Shown piece by piece: positions 52,253 through 60,118 of a stretch of DNA of 64,000 nt. The stretch's first letter is position 1. Each line of letters opens with the position of its first letter. The stretch covers positions 1 to 64,000 of the forward strand of contig NZ_FQUG01000009.1 in NCBI RefSeq assembly GCF_900129225.1, given 5' to 3'. The notes under the pieces were generated by a model. The model was not told the DNA's origin, did not search any database, and saw nothing but the letters and a program-made list of their open reading frames with translations. A program made the position numbers and the translations under genes. Origin of the DNA: Schwartzia succinivorans DSM 10502 (GTDB lineage Bacteria > Bacillota > Negativicutes > Selenomonadales > Selenomonadaceae).

Positions 52253-52989
52253 TGCGTAAGCTGTGTTTTACTGCTGTTCTGTTGTGGTGCGTTTTTGCAT
52301 TTCCACTGCGGGCGCTGGCATATACGCCGGCTGATGCTGCGGAAATGCAGACAGTTTCACAGGAACAGATGAAGGAAGCGGCAGAGGCTTTTCTGCATGA
52401 GTCGCTGGAAGCGGCAGTCATGGAAGGCCGTTATGAATTGGAATGTGTTCATCTGCCTCGGCCGATGGAGATACCGCTCGGGGCTGTAAGTTTTCAGGTG
52501 CAGACCTCGGGCGGTCTGCGTTTTTGGGGGAATACGTCCGTTGAGATTACACCGGTAGTAGACGGTGTTCCGTCCAGGACAATCCGCTGCCACTATCGTA
52601 TCCACCTTTATGACAATATTGTTGTGGCGGCACGCCCGCTTCAGCCGGAAACTCCGCTTACAGCGGCTGACGTTCGGCTGGAGGAACGGGAGATAGGAAC
52701 GAAGGGAAAGCGTTTTTTCACACGAATCGATGAGGTACTTGGAAAGGTTACCGCACGTCCTGTTACAATAGGCCGCGCACTGGAGCGCAGCATGATTAAA
52801 TCAAAGGTTGTTTTGCAGCCGGGAACACTTGTAACGCTGGTAGCGTCCGTTAACGGTGTTGAGGTAAAGATGGAGGGTACTACCCTGCAGCCCGGACGCG
52901 AAGGAGAAATCATACGTGTACGCAACAATTCGTCCCGCAGAATCATCAGGGCAAGGGTAATCGACGCGACAACGGTAGAGGTTGTTTGA
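52252..52989 (+). CDS. flgA: Flagellar P-ring assembly chaperone FlgA
   Basis: The 245-residue exported protein has a signal peptide (MRKLCFTAVLLWCVFAFPLRALA region) and a C-terminal SAF domain (about 130-245) with PLTAADVRLEE, GRALERSMI and VKMEGTTLQPGREGEIIRVRNNSS. FlgA assists FlgI assembly in the periplasm. The ATG overlaps the flgG stop by one base. Confidence 0.92.
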   Translation: MRKLCFTAVLLWCVFAFPLRALAYTPADAAEMQTVSQEQMKEAAEAFLHESLEAAVMEGRYELECVHLPRPMEIPLGAVSFQVQTSGGLRFWGNTSVEITPVVDGVPSRTIRCHYRIHLYDNIVVAARPLQPETPLTAADVRLEEREIGTKGKRFFTRIDEVLGKVTARPVTIGRALERSMIKSKVVLQPGTLVTLVASVNGVEVKMEGTTLQPGREGEIIRVRNNSSRRIIRARVIDATTVEVV

Positions 52990-53009
52990 GCACAAGAGGT
53001 GACGACAGA

Positions 53010-53612
53010 ATGATTAAGAAATTGCAAAAAGGCGCAGCTGCAGGTCTTTGCATTATGATGCTTTCGGCTATGCCGGCTCCGGCTTTGGCTCAATCCCTTT
53101 GGGCGGATTCCCCGGGCGGTTCTGAAAGCATGCTTTTCGCTGACCGCAAGGCACGCAATGTTGGAGATATTTTGACTATTGTAATCAGTGAGACCGCATC
53201 TACATCCATGGTGAAGGGCGGTTCGAACTCGAAAAGCGGAAGCACTAATCTGAATGCCGGCGTAGGTATTTTCGGATTTCTGGCGGCGGCATCCGCAAGC
53301 GGTTCTGATACATGGAAGGCAAACGGAACGGCAACAGACGTAAACCGTGCTACGGGTCGTATTACCGTCACCGTTACGGAGGTTATGCCGAACGGAAACA
53401 TGGTTGTCGAGGGAACGCAGTCAATCTGGAACAATAAGAATGAACATAAGATTACGCTTCGCGGTGTTGTCCGCAGAGATGACGTAACCTATGATAATAC
53501 AGTTCCTTCCACACAGGTTGCCGATGCGACAATCAAGTTCGACGGCAAGGGCCCAATCAACGCAAAACAGCGTCAGGGCATTCTCACACAGATTTTCAAT
53601 ATCCTGTTCTGA
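53010..53612 (+). CDS. flgH: Flagellar L-ring protein FlgH without lipobox
   Basis: FlgH forms the ring in the outer membrane. The 200-residue product has a signal peptide (ending near APALAQS) and the family motifs SLWADSPGGSESMLFADRKA, GDILTIVISETA, NGNMVVEGTQSIW and GVVRRDDV. In enterobacteria FlgH is a lipoprotein; here no lipobox cysteine is present at the cleavage region. ATG 53010 follows AAGAGGTG. Presence of FlgH and FlgI proves a diderm flagellum. Confidence 0.92.
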   Translation: MIKKLQKGAAAGLCIMMLSAMPAPALAQSLWADSPGGSESMLFADRKARNVGDILTIVISETASTSMVKGGSNSKSGSTNLNAGVGIFGFLAAASASGSDTWKANGTATDVNRATGRITVTVTEVMPNGNMVVEGTQSIWNNKNEHKITLRGVVRRDDVTYDNTVPSTQVADATIKFDGKGPINAKQRQGILTQIFNILF

Positions 53613-53629
53613 CAACCGGGGGTATTTGT

Positions 53630-54736
53630 ATGAAAAAAATTACAGCACTGCTTGTTGCAGTTTTGTGCATGTTCACCTTTAATACAGCATTTGCCGATTC
53701 GGCGATAACCCGTATCAAGGACATTGCCAAGGTGCAGGGCGTCCGCTCGAACCAGCTTGTAGGCTACGGTATCGTCGTGGGCCTGAACGGTACTGGAGAT
53801 TCCAATAAGACTCTGGAAACCCTCCAGTCCGTAACGAATATGCTGAGAAGCTTCGGTGTTACGATTAACCAGTCCTCGCTTAAAACGAAAAACGTAGCGG
53901 CGGTTATGGTCACGGCGACGCTCCCGCCCTTCGTACGCGAGGGTGACACCATTGATATCACAGTTTCCTCCATGGGTGATGCCAAGAGCATTCAGGGCGG
54001 AACACTGATTCAGACACCGCTTCAGGCCGGCAACGGTCAGGTCTATGCGGTGGCGCAGGGCGCAGTATCCACCGGCGGTTTTACTGCGGGAAACGGCGGT
54101 AATACCCGTCAGAAAAATTTCCCGACTGTAGGAACAACGCCGAACGGAGCTATCGTTGAAAAAACTGTTGAGGATGATCTCGGAACAAACGGCACACTGT
54201 CGCTTTCCCTTGCTCAGCCCGACTTCACAACAGCTGCCCGCGTAGCACAGGCAATCAATCTTCGTTTTGGCAGCGTAGCTAAGGCTGCGAATCCGGGACG
54301 CATAGATATTACTGTACCGCCGTATTACCGCGGCAACGTTGTAGGCTTCATTGCAGGACTTGAGGAGCTTCCTGTTATGCCTGATAAGATTGCGAAGGTT
54401 GTAGTCAACGAGCGTACAGGCACCATCGTAATGGGTGGAGATGTTTCCGTTGACAGCATTGCAGTCACCCAGGGCGGCATATCCATCAGTGTCACGACGG
54501 AAGAGGATGCCAACCAGCCTGCACCGTTCAGCTACGGCAGCACCATCGTTACGAAGAATCAGGACGTAGATGTTACTGAGGACAACGCGAATACAATCGT
54601 CCTTCCTGCTACGGCTGATGTAGCGGATATTGTCGGCGCATTGAATGCAGTGGGTGCTACACCGAGGGATGTTATTTCAATCCTTCAGGCAATCAAGGCA
54701 TCCGGAGCTTTACATGCTGACCTTGAGATAATTTGA
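53630..54736 (+). CDS. flgI: Flagellar P-ring protein FlgI
   Basis: FlgI forms the ring around the rod in the peptidoglycan layer. The 368-residue product has a signal peptide (ending FNTAFADSA) and the conserved ARIKDIA-type ITRIKDIAKVQGVRSNQLVGYGIVVGLNGTGD region, DTIDITVSSMGDAKS and, near the C-terminus, VVGALNAVGATPRDVISILQAIKASGAL-like sequence. It starts 17 bases after flgH. Confidence 0.96.
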   Translation: MKKITALLVAVLCMFTFNTAFADSAITRIKDIAKVQGVRSNQLVGYGIVVGLNGTGDSNKTLETLQSVTNMLRSFGVTINQSSLKTKNVAAVMVTATLPPFVREGDTIDITVSSMGDAKSIQGGTLIQTPLQAGNGQVYAVAQGAVSTGGFTAGNGGNTRQKNFPTVGTTPNGAIVEKTVEDDLGTNGTLSLSLAQPDFTTAARVAQAINLRFGSVAKAANPGRIDITVPPYYRGNVVGFIAGLEELPVMPDKIAKVVVNERTGTIVMGGDVSVDSIAVTQGGISISVTTEEDANQPAPFSYGSTIVTKNQDVDVTEDNANTIVLPATADVADIVGALNAVGATPRDVISILQAIKASGALHADLEII

Positions 54737-54747
54737 GGTGTTTGACT

Positions 54748-55197
54748 ATGATAGATCCAATGGCGGGCGTCGGAGCAGGAGGCGCCAATGCAGCCTATAC
54801 CAGAAGTGCTTTCGAAACGACACGCAGCGCGGCTGAATCCAAAAGGTTTGAAGCCGCATTGCGTGAGGCTCAGCAGAAGGCCGAAGCGGCAAAGCCTGCA
54901 GGAGCAGCCGCAAACGGCATGAGCCTTGATGAGCAGAAGCGCCTCAGAGATGCATGCGAAGGCTTCGAAGCCATGTTTCTTTCCATGATGTACAAGGAAA
55001 TGCGCAAAACCGTTCCGAAGAATGAGCTTTTCGGTGATGACAACGCTGAGGAAATATGGCATTCCATGCTGGATACGGCGCTGATGGAAAATGCGGCAAA
55101 GGCCGGCGGAGTCGGACTTGCGGATATGATGTATCAGCAGCTTTCACAGCCGGTGCTTTCACCTGAAGCCGTAAAGAACATGGTTCACAAAAAATGA
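54748..55197 (+). CDS. flgJ: Flagellar rod-binding protein FlgJ (rod domain only)
   Basis: The 149-residue product has the FlgJ N-terminal rod-binding domain (about 55-140) with LRDACEGFEAMFLSMMYKEMRKTVPK and the helix GGVGLADMMYQQL. It lacks the muramidase domain of the enterobacterial protein, as in many Firmicutes, so another hydrolase must open the wall. GAGGTG supports ATG 54748. It ends the flagellar cluster. Confidence 0.93.
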   Translation: MIDPMAGVGAGGANAAYTRSAFETTRSAAESKRFEAALREAQQKAEAAKPAGAAANGMSLDEQKRLRDACEGFEAMFLSMMYKEMRKTVPKNELFGDDNAEEIWHSMLDTALMENAAKAGGVGLADMMYQQLSQPVLSPEAVKNMVHKK

Positions 55198-55205
55198 GTT
55201 GGTTC

Positions 55206-55256
55206 AAGAGGACGCTGACTATTGGTCTGCGTCCTCTTAGTTTTGCGTTTTTTTTC
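55206..55256 (+). terminator. Terminator of the flagellar cluster
   Basis: AAGAGGACGC and GCGTCCTCTT form a 10-bp stem, followed by two T runs. Confidence 0.85.
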
Positions 55257-55305
55257 ATATTGCACGGGTAAAATGTGTTAAACACAATGGTAGGGAGAGA
55301 TAGTA

Positions 55306-56709
55306 TTGAACATGATAAAAGAGAAGCTCAGCCGCGCAGCAGTGCTGTGCGTTCTTTTGATTTTTGTTATGCAGGCAACGGTTCTTGCTGCCGCAAAACC
55401 GACACTTTCAAATATACGCTTCGGAAGCGGAGTGGAAAGAGACAGGATTGTTTTCGATTTCGGAAATACCGGGACACCCTCCTACGATGTAAAGGAGGAG
55501 ATGGGAGGCCTTCGCGTCATCCTCACATTTGCAAAGCTGGAGGATGCGATGCTGATAAAGCCGCCTGTAAGAAGCAGTCTTATCAGTAAGGTTGAATACA
55601 AGAAAACCGAGCAGGGACTCAAGGTCATCATTGACCTGAAAGAAGCGGCAGAGCATGAAGTAAAGGCACTGAAAAAACCGTCCCGAATATACATCAACTT
55701 CAGCAAGCAGTACGAGCGCGAGGAGCGCAGAGAGCCGGCACCGGGCCTTGAACTGACCACCTACAGAAGAAAAGACGGACGCGGACTTTTGACTGCATAC
55801 CTTCTGGATGTGGATATGAAGCAGTACAAGCTTTCACCGGTACTGGCCAACGGAGAAGTAGTCGGCAGGGACACTGTAAGCGGAATGTCTGACAGCGTGA
55901 ATGCGGCAGCTGCCGTAAATGCCAGCTATTTTGCAAAAAGCGGAGAAATTCTTGGCATGCTGCGCATAAACGGAACTGTCGTTGGAACGACTTACTTTAC
56001 ACGGAGCGCCCTTGGCATCAAACCAAGCGGAGCAGCCTTCGTCGCTCCTGTGTACTACGACGGCAAGGTCACAATCGGAAATGTAACCCAGCAGGTTTCA
56101 GGAGTTAACTCGGAGCGCGGAGAGAACGGTCTTGTTATTTACAACCGCTACTACGATACAACGACAGGTACGAACGCCTACGGCCGTGAGTTTATCGTCC
56201 GTAACGGACGTGTTGCGGATATTCGCCAAAGTAATTCACCAATACCGAAAAACGGCTATGTGATTTCTGTACATGGGACATCGCGAAACGCTTTTGCAAA
56301 AGTGAGAATAGGAGACCCTGTGACATTTACAGAGGATTTGGGTGCCCAGTGGGGAAACGTACCGACGATTATCGGGGCAGGTCCGACTTTGGTCAAAAAT
56401 GGCGAAGTGAATGTTACAAGCGAGGACTTCCCAGGTGATATCACGAGGGGCAGGGCACCGCGTACGGGAGCGGCAGTACTCAAAAACGGACACATGCTGC
56501 TGGCTGTTGTTGACGGCAGACAGGAATCCAGCATAGGCTGTACCCTTGAAGAATTTGCAGAGCTTCTGGTAAAATTCGGAGCGCAGCAGGCAGTCAATTT
56601 TGATGGCGGCGGCTCAAGTGAAATGGTCGTTGGCGGAGAAATACTGAACAGCCCGTCAGACGGAAGTGAGCGCAAGGTGGGAAGCGCTCTGGCAGTGTTC
56701 AAAAAGTAA
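55306..56709 (+). CDS. AMIN domain plus phosphodiester glycosidase (NAGPA) protein
   Basis: The 467-residue exported protein has a signal peptide (ending VLAAAKP), an AMIN domain (about 32-135; RIVFDFGNTGTPSYDV, RIYINFSKQY) that binds peptidoglycan, and a NAGPA-type phosphodiester glycosidase domain (about 150-467) with AAVNASYFAKSGE, GAGPTLVKNGEV, RGRAPRTGAAVLKNGHMLLAVVDGR and VNFDGGGSSEMVV. The domain removes sugars attached through phosphodiesters and is found in enzymes acting on wall or capsule polymers. TTG 55306 has GGGAGAG before it. It starts an envelope trio. Confidence 0.9.
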   Translation: MNMIKEKLSRAAVLCVLLIFVMQATVLAAAKPTLSNIRFGSGVERDRIVFDFGNTGTPSYDVKEEMGGLRVILTFAKLEDAMLIKPPVRSSLISKVEYKKTEQGLKVIIDLKEAAEHEVKALKKPSRIYINFSKQYEREERREPAPGLELTTYRRKDGRGLLTAYLLDVDMKQYKLSPVLANGEVVGRDTVSGMSDSVNAAAAVNASYFAKSGEILGMLRINGTVVGTTYFTRSALGIKPSGAAFVAPVYYDGKVTIGNVTQQVSGVNSERGENGLVIYNRYYDTTTGTNAYGREFIVRNGRVADIRQSNSPIPKNGYVISVHGTSRNAFAKVRIGDPVTFTEDLGAQWGNVPTIIGAGPTLVKNGEVNVTSEDFPGDITRGRAPRTGAAVLKNGHMLLAVVDGRQESSIGCTLEEFAELLVKFGAQQAVNFDGGGSSEMVVGGEILNSPSDGSERKVGSALAVFKK

Positions 56710-56791
56710 GAAATTCCCTTGCACTTGCGTCCTAATAAAGTATAATTATAATAATGGAATAAAAGATATTCATGACCGGGATGGGAGAACC

Positions 56792-57085
56792 ATGCGAAGA
56801 ATATATTTGGCAGCAGCACTGCTCATCTTGACAGCGGCAGGCGGACTGCTTTGGAGATGTATGCCGGTTCCGGTGAATGCGGTAGTTGGCGGAAAAGTGA
56901 CATGGGTTATACCCAAGGGCAGTGAGGTTCGGGAAGGCTCTGAGCTTGTACGCATCTCAACGCTTACCGGAGGAGAAATCGCCGCTGCACGTTCAAAAAC
57001 GGAAGGCACAGTGAGCGAGGTTTGTGTAAGGGAAGGCGACAGTATTGTTTCAGGGGCTGTTGTCGTTCGTATAGATAAAAAATGA
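56792..57085 (+). CDS. Membrane-anchored single biotinyl/lipoyl-like domain protein
   Basis: The 97-residue product has one N-terminal membrane helix (about 3-22) and a small beta-hammerhead domain: GGKVTWVIPKGSEVREGSELVRIS, then the mirrored GTVSEVCVREGDSIVSGAVVVRI. This is the lipoyl-like half of HlyD-type adaptors without helical hairpins and without the modifiable Lys motif. The stop touches the following gene. It may act as a periplasmic adaptor for its neighbours; no efflux pump is nearby. ATG 56792 follows GGGAG. Confidence 0.8.
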   Translation: MRRIYLAAALLILTAAGGLLWRCMPVPVNAVVGGKVTWVIPKGSEVREGSELVRISTLTGGEIAAARSKTEGTVSEVCVREGDSIVSGAVVVRIDKK

Positions 57086-57100
57086 ATGGGGTGTAGATTT

Positions 57101-59401
57101 TTGTATAAATCAATGAAACGGGTTATGGCAGCCCTTTCCGTATCCGCAGCGTTATGGATGGGGACGCCGTCTGTATATGCAATGCCGGATATCATGCCAT
57201 TGCAGGATGTCGCGGAGGGAATGCAGGGCGTGCTGTACACTGTTGTTGACAGCAGCGGAGAACTCAGAAGCTTCCCACTGCATGTCCTTGGCGTTATGAG
57301 CTCGGGCCGTGGAAGCATGCCGTACATCCTGGCACGCAGCGAGGGTCCTTTTGCCGATACGGACGGAGGTCTCCTGCAGGGAATGAGCGGAAGCCCGGTG
57401 TACGTTGACGGACTTCTCATCGGTGCGGCATCTGCTACTGTAAGCGATATGGATCCCCATACCTTTTTGATTACCCCCATAGAGGAAATGCTTCCGATTT
57501 GGGATATGCCTGACAAGAAAAACAAAACCCGCGTAAAGACCATTGATATCAAAAAGGCTGCGGAAGAACGCGCCAAGATAGAAAAAGAAATGGCCGAGAA
57601 GGATAAGAAAAAGGCAGAAAAAGAAGCCGAAAAGAACAAAGAAGAAAAGAAAGACGATAAAAAATCAGATAAGGACGAGGCAGAAAAGCCAAAGGAAGAA
57701 AAGACTGATTCCAAGACTGACGCAGGCGGTGAAGCAAAAGGGAAGGCCTACGGCAGCAAAGCAGATACGGAGAAAAAATACCCCTCCGCAGGAAAGGAAC
57801 CGGAATTTAAAGGCTCCTTCGTGGCAAGCGGCTTTGGAGCAGAGGGACTTTCCATGCTCAGAGAAAAGCTGGCGTCGGTGGGATATAAGGCAGAATCCTA
57901 TGGAGGCTTCTCCACAGGCAACGCGACGACACTTTACGGAGCAGAGCTTGAGCCGGGAGAAGCTGTAGGTGCCGCTGTCATTTACGGAGACTTCGCGATG
58001 GCCGCAACAGGAACAGTCACCGCTGTAGATGACAACCGTGTGCTGGCTTTTGGACATCCTTTCCTGCATCGCGGAAACGTCAACTATTTCATGACGGATG
58101 CCACTATCCTAGGAATGGTAAACGGTGTCAGTGACGGAATGAAGTTCGCCAATACTAAACACATAATAGGCCGCATAATTCAGGACCGCGCAGCGGGAAT
58201 CTCCGGTGAAATCGGCGTATTTCCCTCTGTTGTGCCTATCCGCCTGAACGTGAAGGACAAAACACTGAACAGGGATGTAAAATACACCGCAACCATGGCA
58301 TACGATGAGGATTTCATTCCTCTGCTTTCCCCGACGGTCTCCTATGCCGCGCTTAACCGCACGGTGGATACAGGCGGAGAAAGCACGGTTGAGGTTCATT
58401 TCACTGTACGTACAAACGCGGTAGAAAGCGGTACAGTCGAAAGAACGAATATGTTCTACGCTGCCGCGGATGCCGGGCAGGCTGCCTTTGGCGAGCTTGG
58501 ACAGGCAATGGGACTCATCTGCAGCGATAAAGAAAAGGAAGCCGACATAATGGATATCACTGTAGATATCTCATCGGCGGCTGAGCGACGCACTGCATCC
58601 CTCGTATCCGCAATCCCGGACCGCCCTGAGGTACGCCCGGGAGATACAGTGAACTTCAAGGTGACGCTGAAGCCATACCGCGCGGAAAAGGTGACAGTAT
58701 CCGTTCCGTTTACAGTTCCGAAGGTGCAGCGTGAGGGAATTATGCACCTTGATGTGCATGGAGGCGGACTTGTATCCGTAGAGCAGCTGCTGGCTGCAAT
58801 GCAGGGACAGGGAGTTGTCTCGGCTGATGATAATGATGTCACAACTGAGGATCAGCTGAAGAATCTGATGGAAAGCCCTGCAAATAATGAGATAATTATA
58901 GAGCCGGGCGCAGGCCCTGTCATGTCCGAAAAGGAACAGCAGAAGGCAATAAAGGAAGCCATCCGCGCGCAGGAGGAAGCAGAAAAGAATCCTGACGCAG
59001 CAAAGGAAGAGCAGAAGCCGCCTGTTGGAAGAAAGCTCACGGACTACGTCATAGACAATGTAATCCATGCTATGGTAACGGTGTCGAAGGACGCTCCCGA
59101 GCCGGAGAAGGAGCCTGTTGAGTTCAAGCTGGATGACATACTGAAAAAAGTCATGCCGAAGAACGAAGCAAAAGCTGACGCAAAGGCAGATGCAAAGTCT
59201 GACGTGAAGAACGAGACGAAGGCTGATGCAAAAGCTGAAGCTAAGGACGAGGCAAAGGCAAATGCAAAAGCTGAAGCTAAGGACGAGGCAAAGTCTGATG
59301 CGAAGGCTGACGTGAAGAACGAAGCTAAGGCTGCGGATGCTGCTGAAAAAGCACCTGAGGCCGCAAAGGAAAATGCGGGCGCTGCAGAGAAAAAGGAATA
59401 A
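57101..59401 (+). CDS. Exported S55 (SpoIVB-type) peptidase with low-complexity segments
   Basis: The 766-residue protein has a signal peptide, an N-terminal S55 peptidase part (about 25-135) with DVAEGMQGVLYTVV and the nucleophile region LLQGMSGSPVYVDGLLIG (Ser about 96), and AFGHPFLHRG (about 312-321), which also belongs to S55 proteins. A Lys/Glu-rich stretch (about 145-225) is inserted in between. The tail (about 688-766) is an imperfect repeat of Lys, Ala, Asp and Glu. SpoIVB signals through a membrane protease in sporulation; no sporulation genes are seen here. GGGGTG supports TTG 57101; ATG 57086 and 57113 are alternatives. Confidence 0.85.
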   Translation: MYKSMKRVMAALSVSAALWMGTPSVYAMPDIMPLQDVAEGMQGVLYTVVDSSGELRSFPLHVLGVMSSGRGSMPYILARSEGPFADTDGGLLQGMSGSPVYVDGLLIGAASATVSDMDPHTFLITPIEEMLPIWDMPDKKNKTRVKTIDIKKAAEERAKIEKEMAEKDKKKAEKEAEKNKEEKKDDKKSDKDEAEKPKEEKTDSKTDAGGEAKGKAYGSKADTEKKYPSAGKEPEFKGSFVASGFGAEGLSMLREKLASVGYKAESYGGFSTGNATTLYGAELEPGEAVGAAVIYGDFAMAATGTVTAVDDNRVLAFGHPFLHRGNVNYFMTDATILGMVNGVSDGMKFANTKHIIGRIIQDRAAGISGEIGVFPSVVPIRLNVKDKTLNRDVKYTATMAYDEDFIPLLSPTVSYAALNRTVDTGGESTVEVHFTVRTNAVESGTVERTNMFYAAADAGQAAFGELGQAMGLICSDKEKEADIMDITVDISSAAERRTASLVSAIPDRPEVRPGDTVNFKVTLKPYRAEKVTVSVPFTVPKVQREGIMHLDVHGGGLVSVEQLLAAMQGQGVVSADDNDVTTEDQLKNLMESPANNEIIIEPGAGPVMSEKEQQKAIKEAIRAQEEAEKNPDAAKEEQKPPVGRKLTDYVIDNVIHAMVTVSKDAPEPEKEPVEFKLDDILKKVMPKNEAKADAKADAKSDVKNETKADAKAEAKDEAKANAKAEAKDEAKSDAKADVKNEAKAADAAEKAPEAAKENAGAAEKKE
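59164..59395 (+). repeat. Tandem low-complexity coding repeat
   Basis: Units of the type GC(A/T)AA(A/G)GCTGA(A/C) encode repeated Lys-Ala-Asp/Glu-Ala at the C-terminus of the S55 protein. Two near-identical blocks stand out (about 59223-59253 and 59265-59295). Such DNA is prone to length variation. Confidence 0.75.
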
Positions 59402-59412
59402 CAGAAGTGAAG

Positions 59413-59444
59413 AAAAGCCTTCCCCAAAAAGGGAAGGCTTTTTT
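59413..59444 (+). terminator. Terminator after the S55 peptidase gene
   Basis: AAAAGCCTTCCC and GGGAAGGCTTTT form a stem followed by T residues. Confidence 0.95.
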
Positions 59445-59511
59445 GCAGTGAATATTATGTTTGTTTTAGCTTTCGTACAAGTTTCGGACATGGCAAGTCC
59501 CATTGCGCTTA

Positions 59512-59636
59512 CTCCCCCCCGACAGCCTTTGGCTGTAAGTCAACATGCCACCGGCATGTTGACACCCTCCCGAAAGGGGGAATAAGAGCCTCCCTCAGAG
59601 AGGGAGGTGGCACGCCGCAGGCGTGACGGAGGGAGA
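59512..59636. repeat. Composite palindromic repeat element (REP/MITE-like)
   Basis: Five hairpins lie head to tail: ACAGCC/GGCTGT (59522-59536), GTCAACATGCC/GGCATGTTGAC (59539-59563), CCCTCC/GGGGG (59565-59580), CCTCCCTC/GAGGGAGG (59589-59608) and CACGCC/GGCGTG (59611-59625). The outer ends CTCCCCCC and GGAGGGAG can also pair. The GAGGGAGG-TGGCACGCC type sequence is of a kind seen as interspersed repeats in Firmicutes. No gene lies inside. Confidence 0.75.
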
Positions 59637-59682
59637 ATACAGTTCGCCGCAGTCTCTTTGTTTATTGTCATGCCATGCATAT

Positions 59683-59709
59683 ATTGATTTTTGTAAAAAT
59701 ATGATATAA
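59683..59709 (+). promoter_or_regulatory. Possible promoter of the cheY-cheX pair
   Basis: A TTGATT box near 59683 and TATAAT near 59704 are about 15 bases apart, shorter than ideal. Confidence 0.4.
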
Positions 59710-59742
59710 TTATTCTAAAATACATCGAGGGAGGCGTTATGC

Positions 59743-60117
59743 TTGGAGAAGAAATTGAAGATTCTTATCACGGATGATTCACAGCTTCTGCGAAAAAAGC
59801 TTCGTGCAGAGCTTGAAGGATTGGGCTGTGAGGTTATAGAGGCTGAAAATGGAAAAGAAGCTGTTATGAAGGACCTCCAGGAAAAGCCGGACGGTATTTT
59901 CCTGGATATTGTTATGCCTGAGGTCGGTGGAATCGAGGCCCTTCAGGTCATTCGGGAGGTGAACCCGGAAATACCGGTTATTATGCTTTCCTCTGCGGGA
60001 ACCCCCCAGAAGCTTATGGAGACATTAAAGATGGGTGCGCTTGATTTTATCCAGAAGCCGTATACATCTGAACAGATAAAGAAGGCTCTTGCTGCAATCC
60101 GAAAGAAGGTTGAGTAA
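59743..60117 (+). CDS. CheY-like single-domain response regulator
   Basis: The 124-residue protein is a receiver domain only: ITDDSQLLRKKL (acidic pair Asp10-Asp11), phospho-acceptor Asp in GIFLDIVMPE (about 55), SSAGTP and Lys in FIQKPYTSEQIKKAL. It starts with TTG 59743; the ATG two codons before is in another frame and stops soon. GAGGGAGG precedes it. The next gene encodes a CheX-like phosphatase that could dephosphorylate it. Confidence 0.92.
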   Translation: MEKKLKILITDDSQLLRKKLRAELEGLGCEVIEAENGKEAVMKDLQEKPDGIFLDIVMPEVGGIEALQVIREVNPEIPVIMLSSAGTPQKLMETLKMGALDFIQKPYTSEQIKKALAAIRKKVE

Positions 60118-60118
60118 G

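Noticed and set aside
59512-59636. CRISPR array
   Set aside because: The hairpins differ from each other and there are no equal repeats with spacers.
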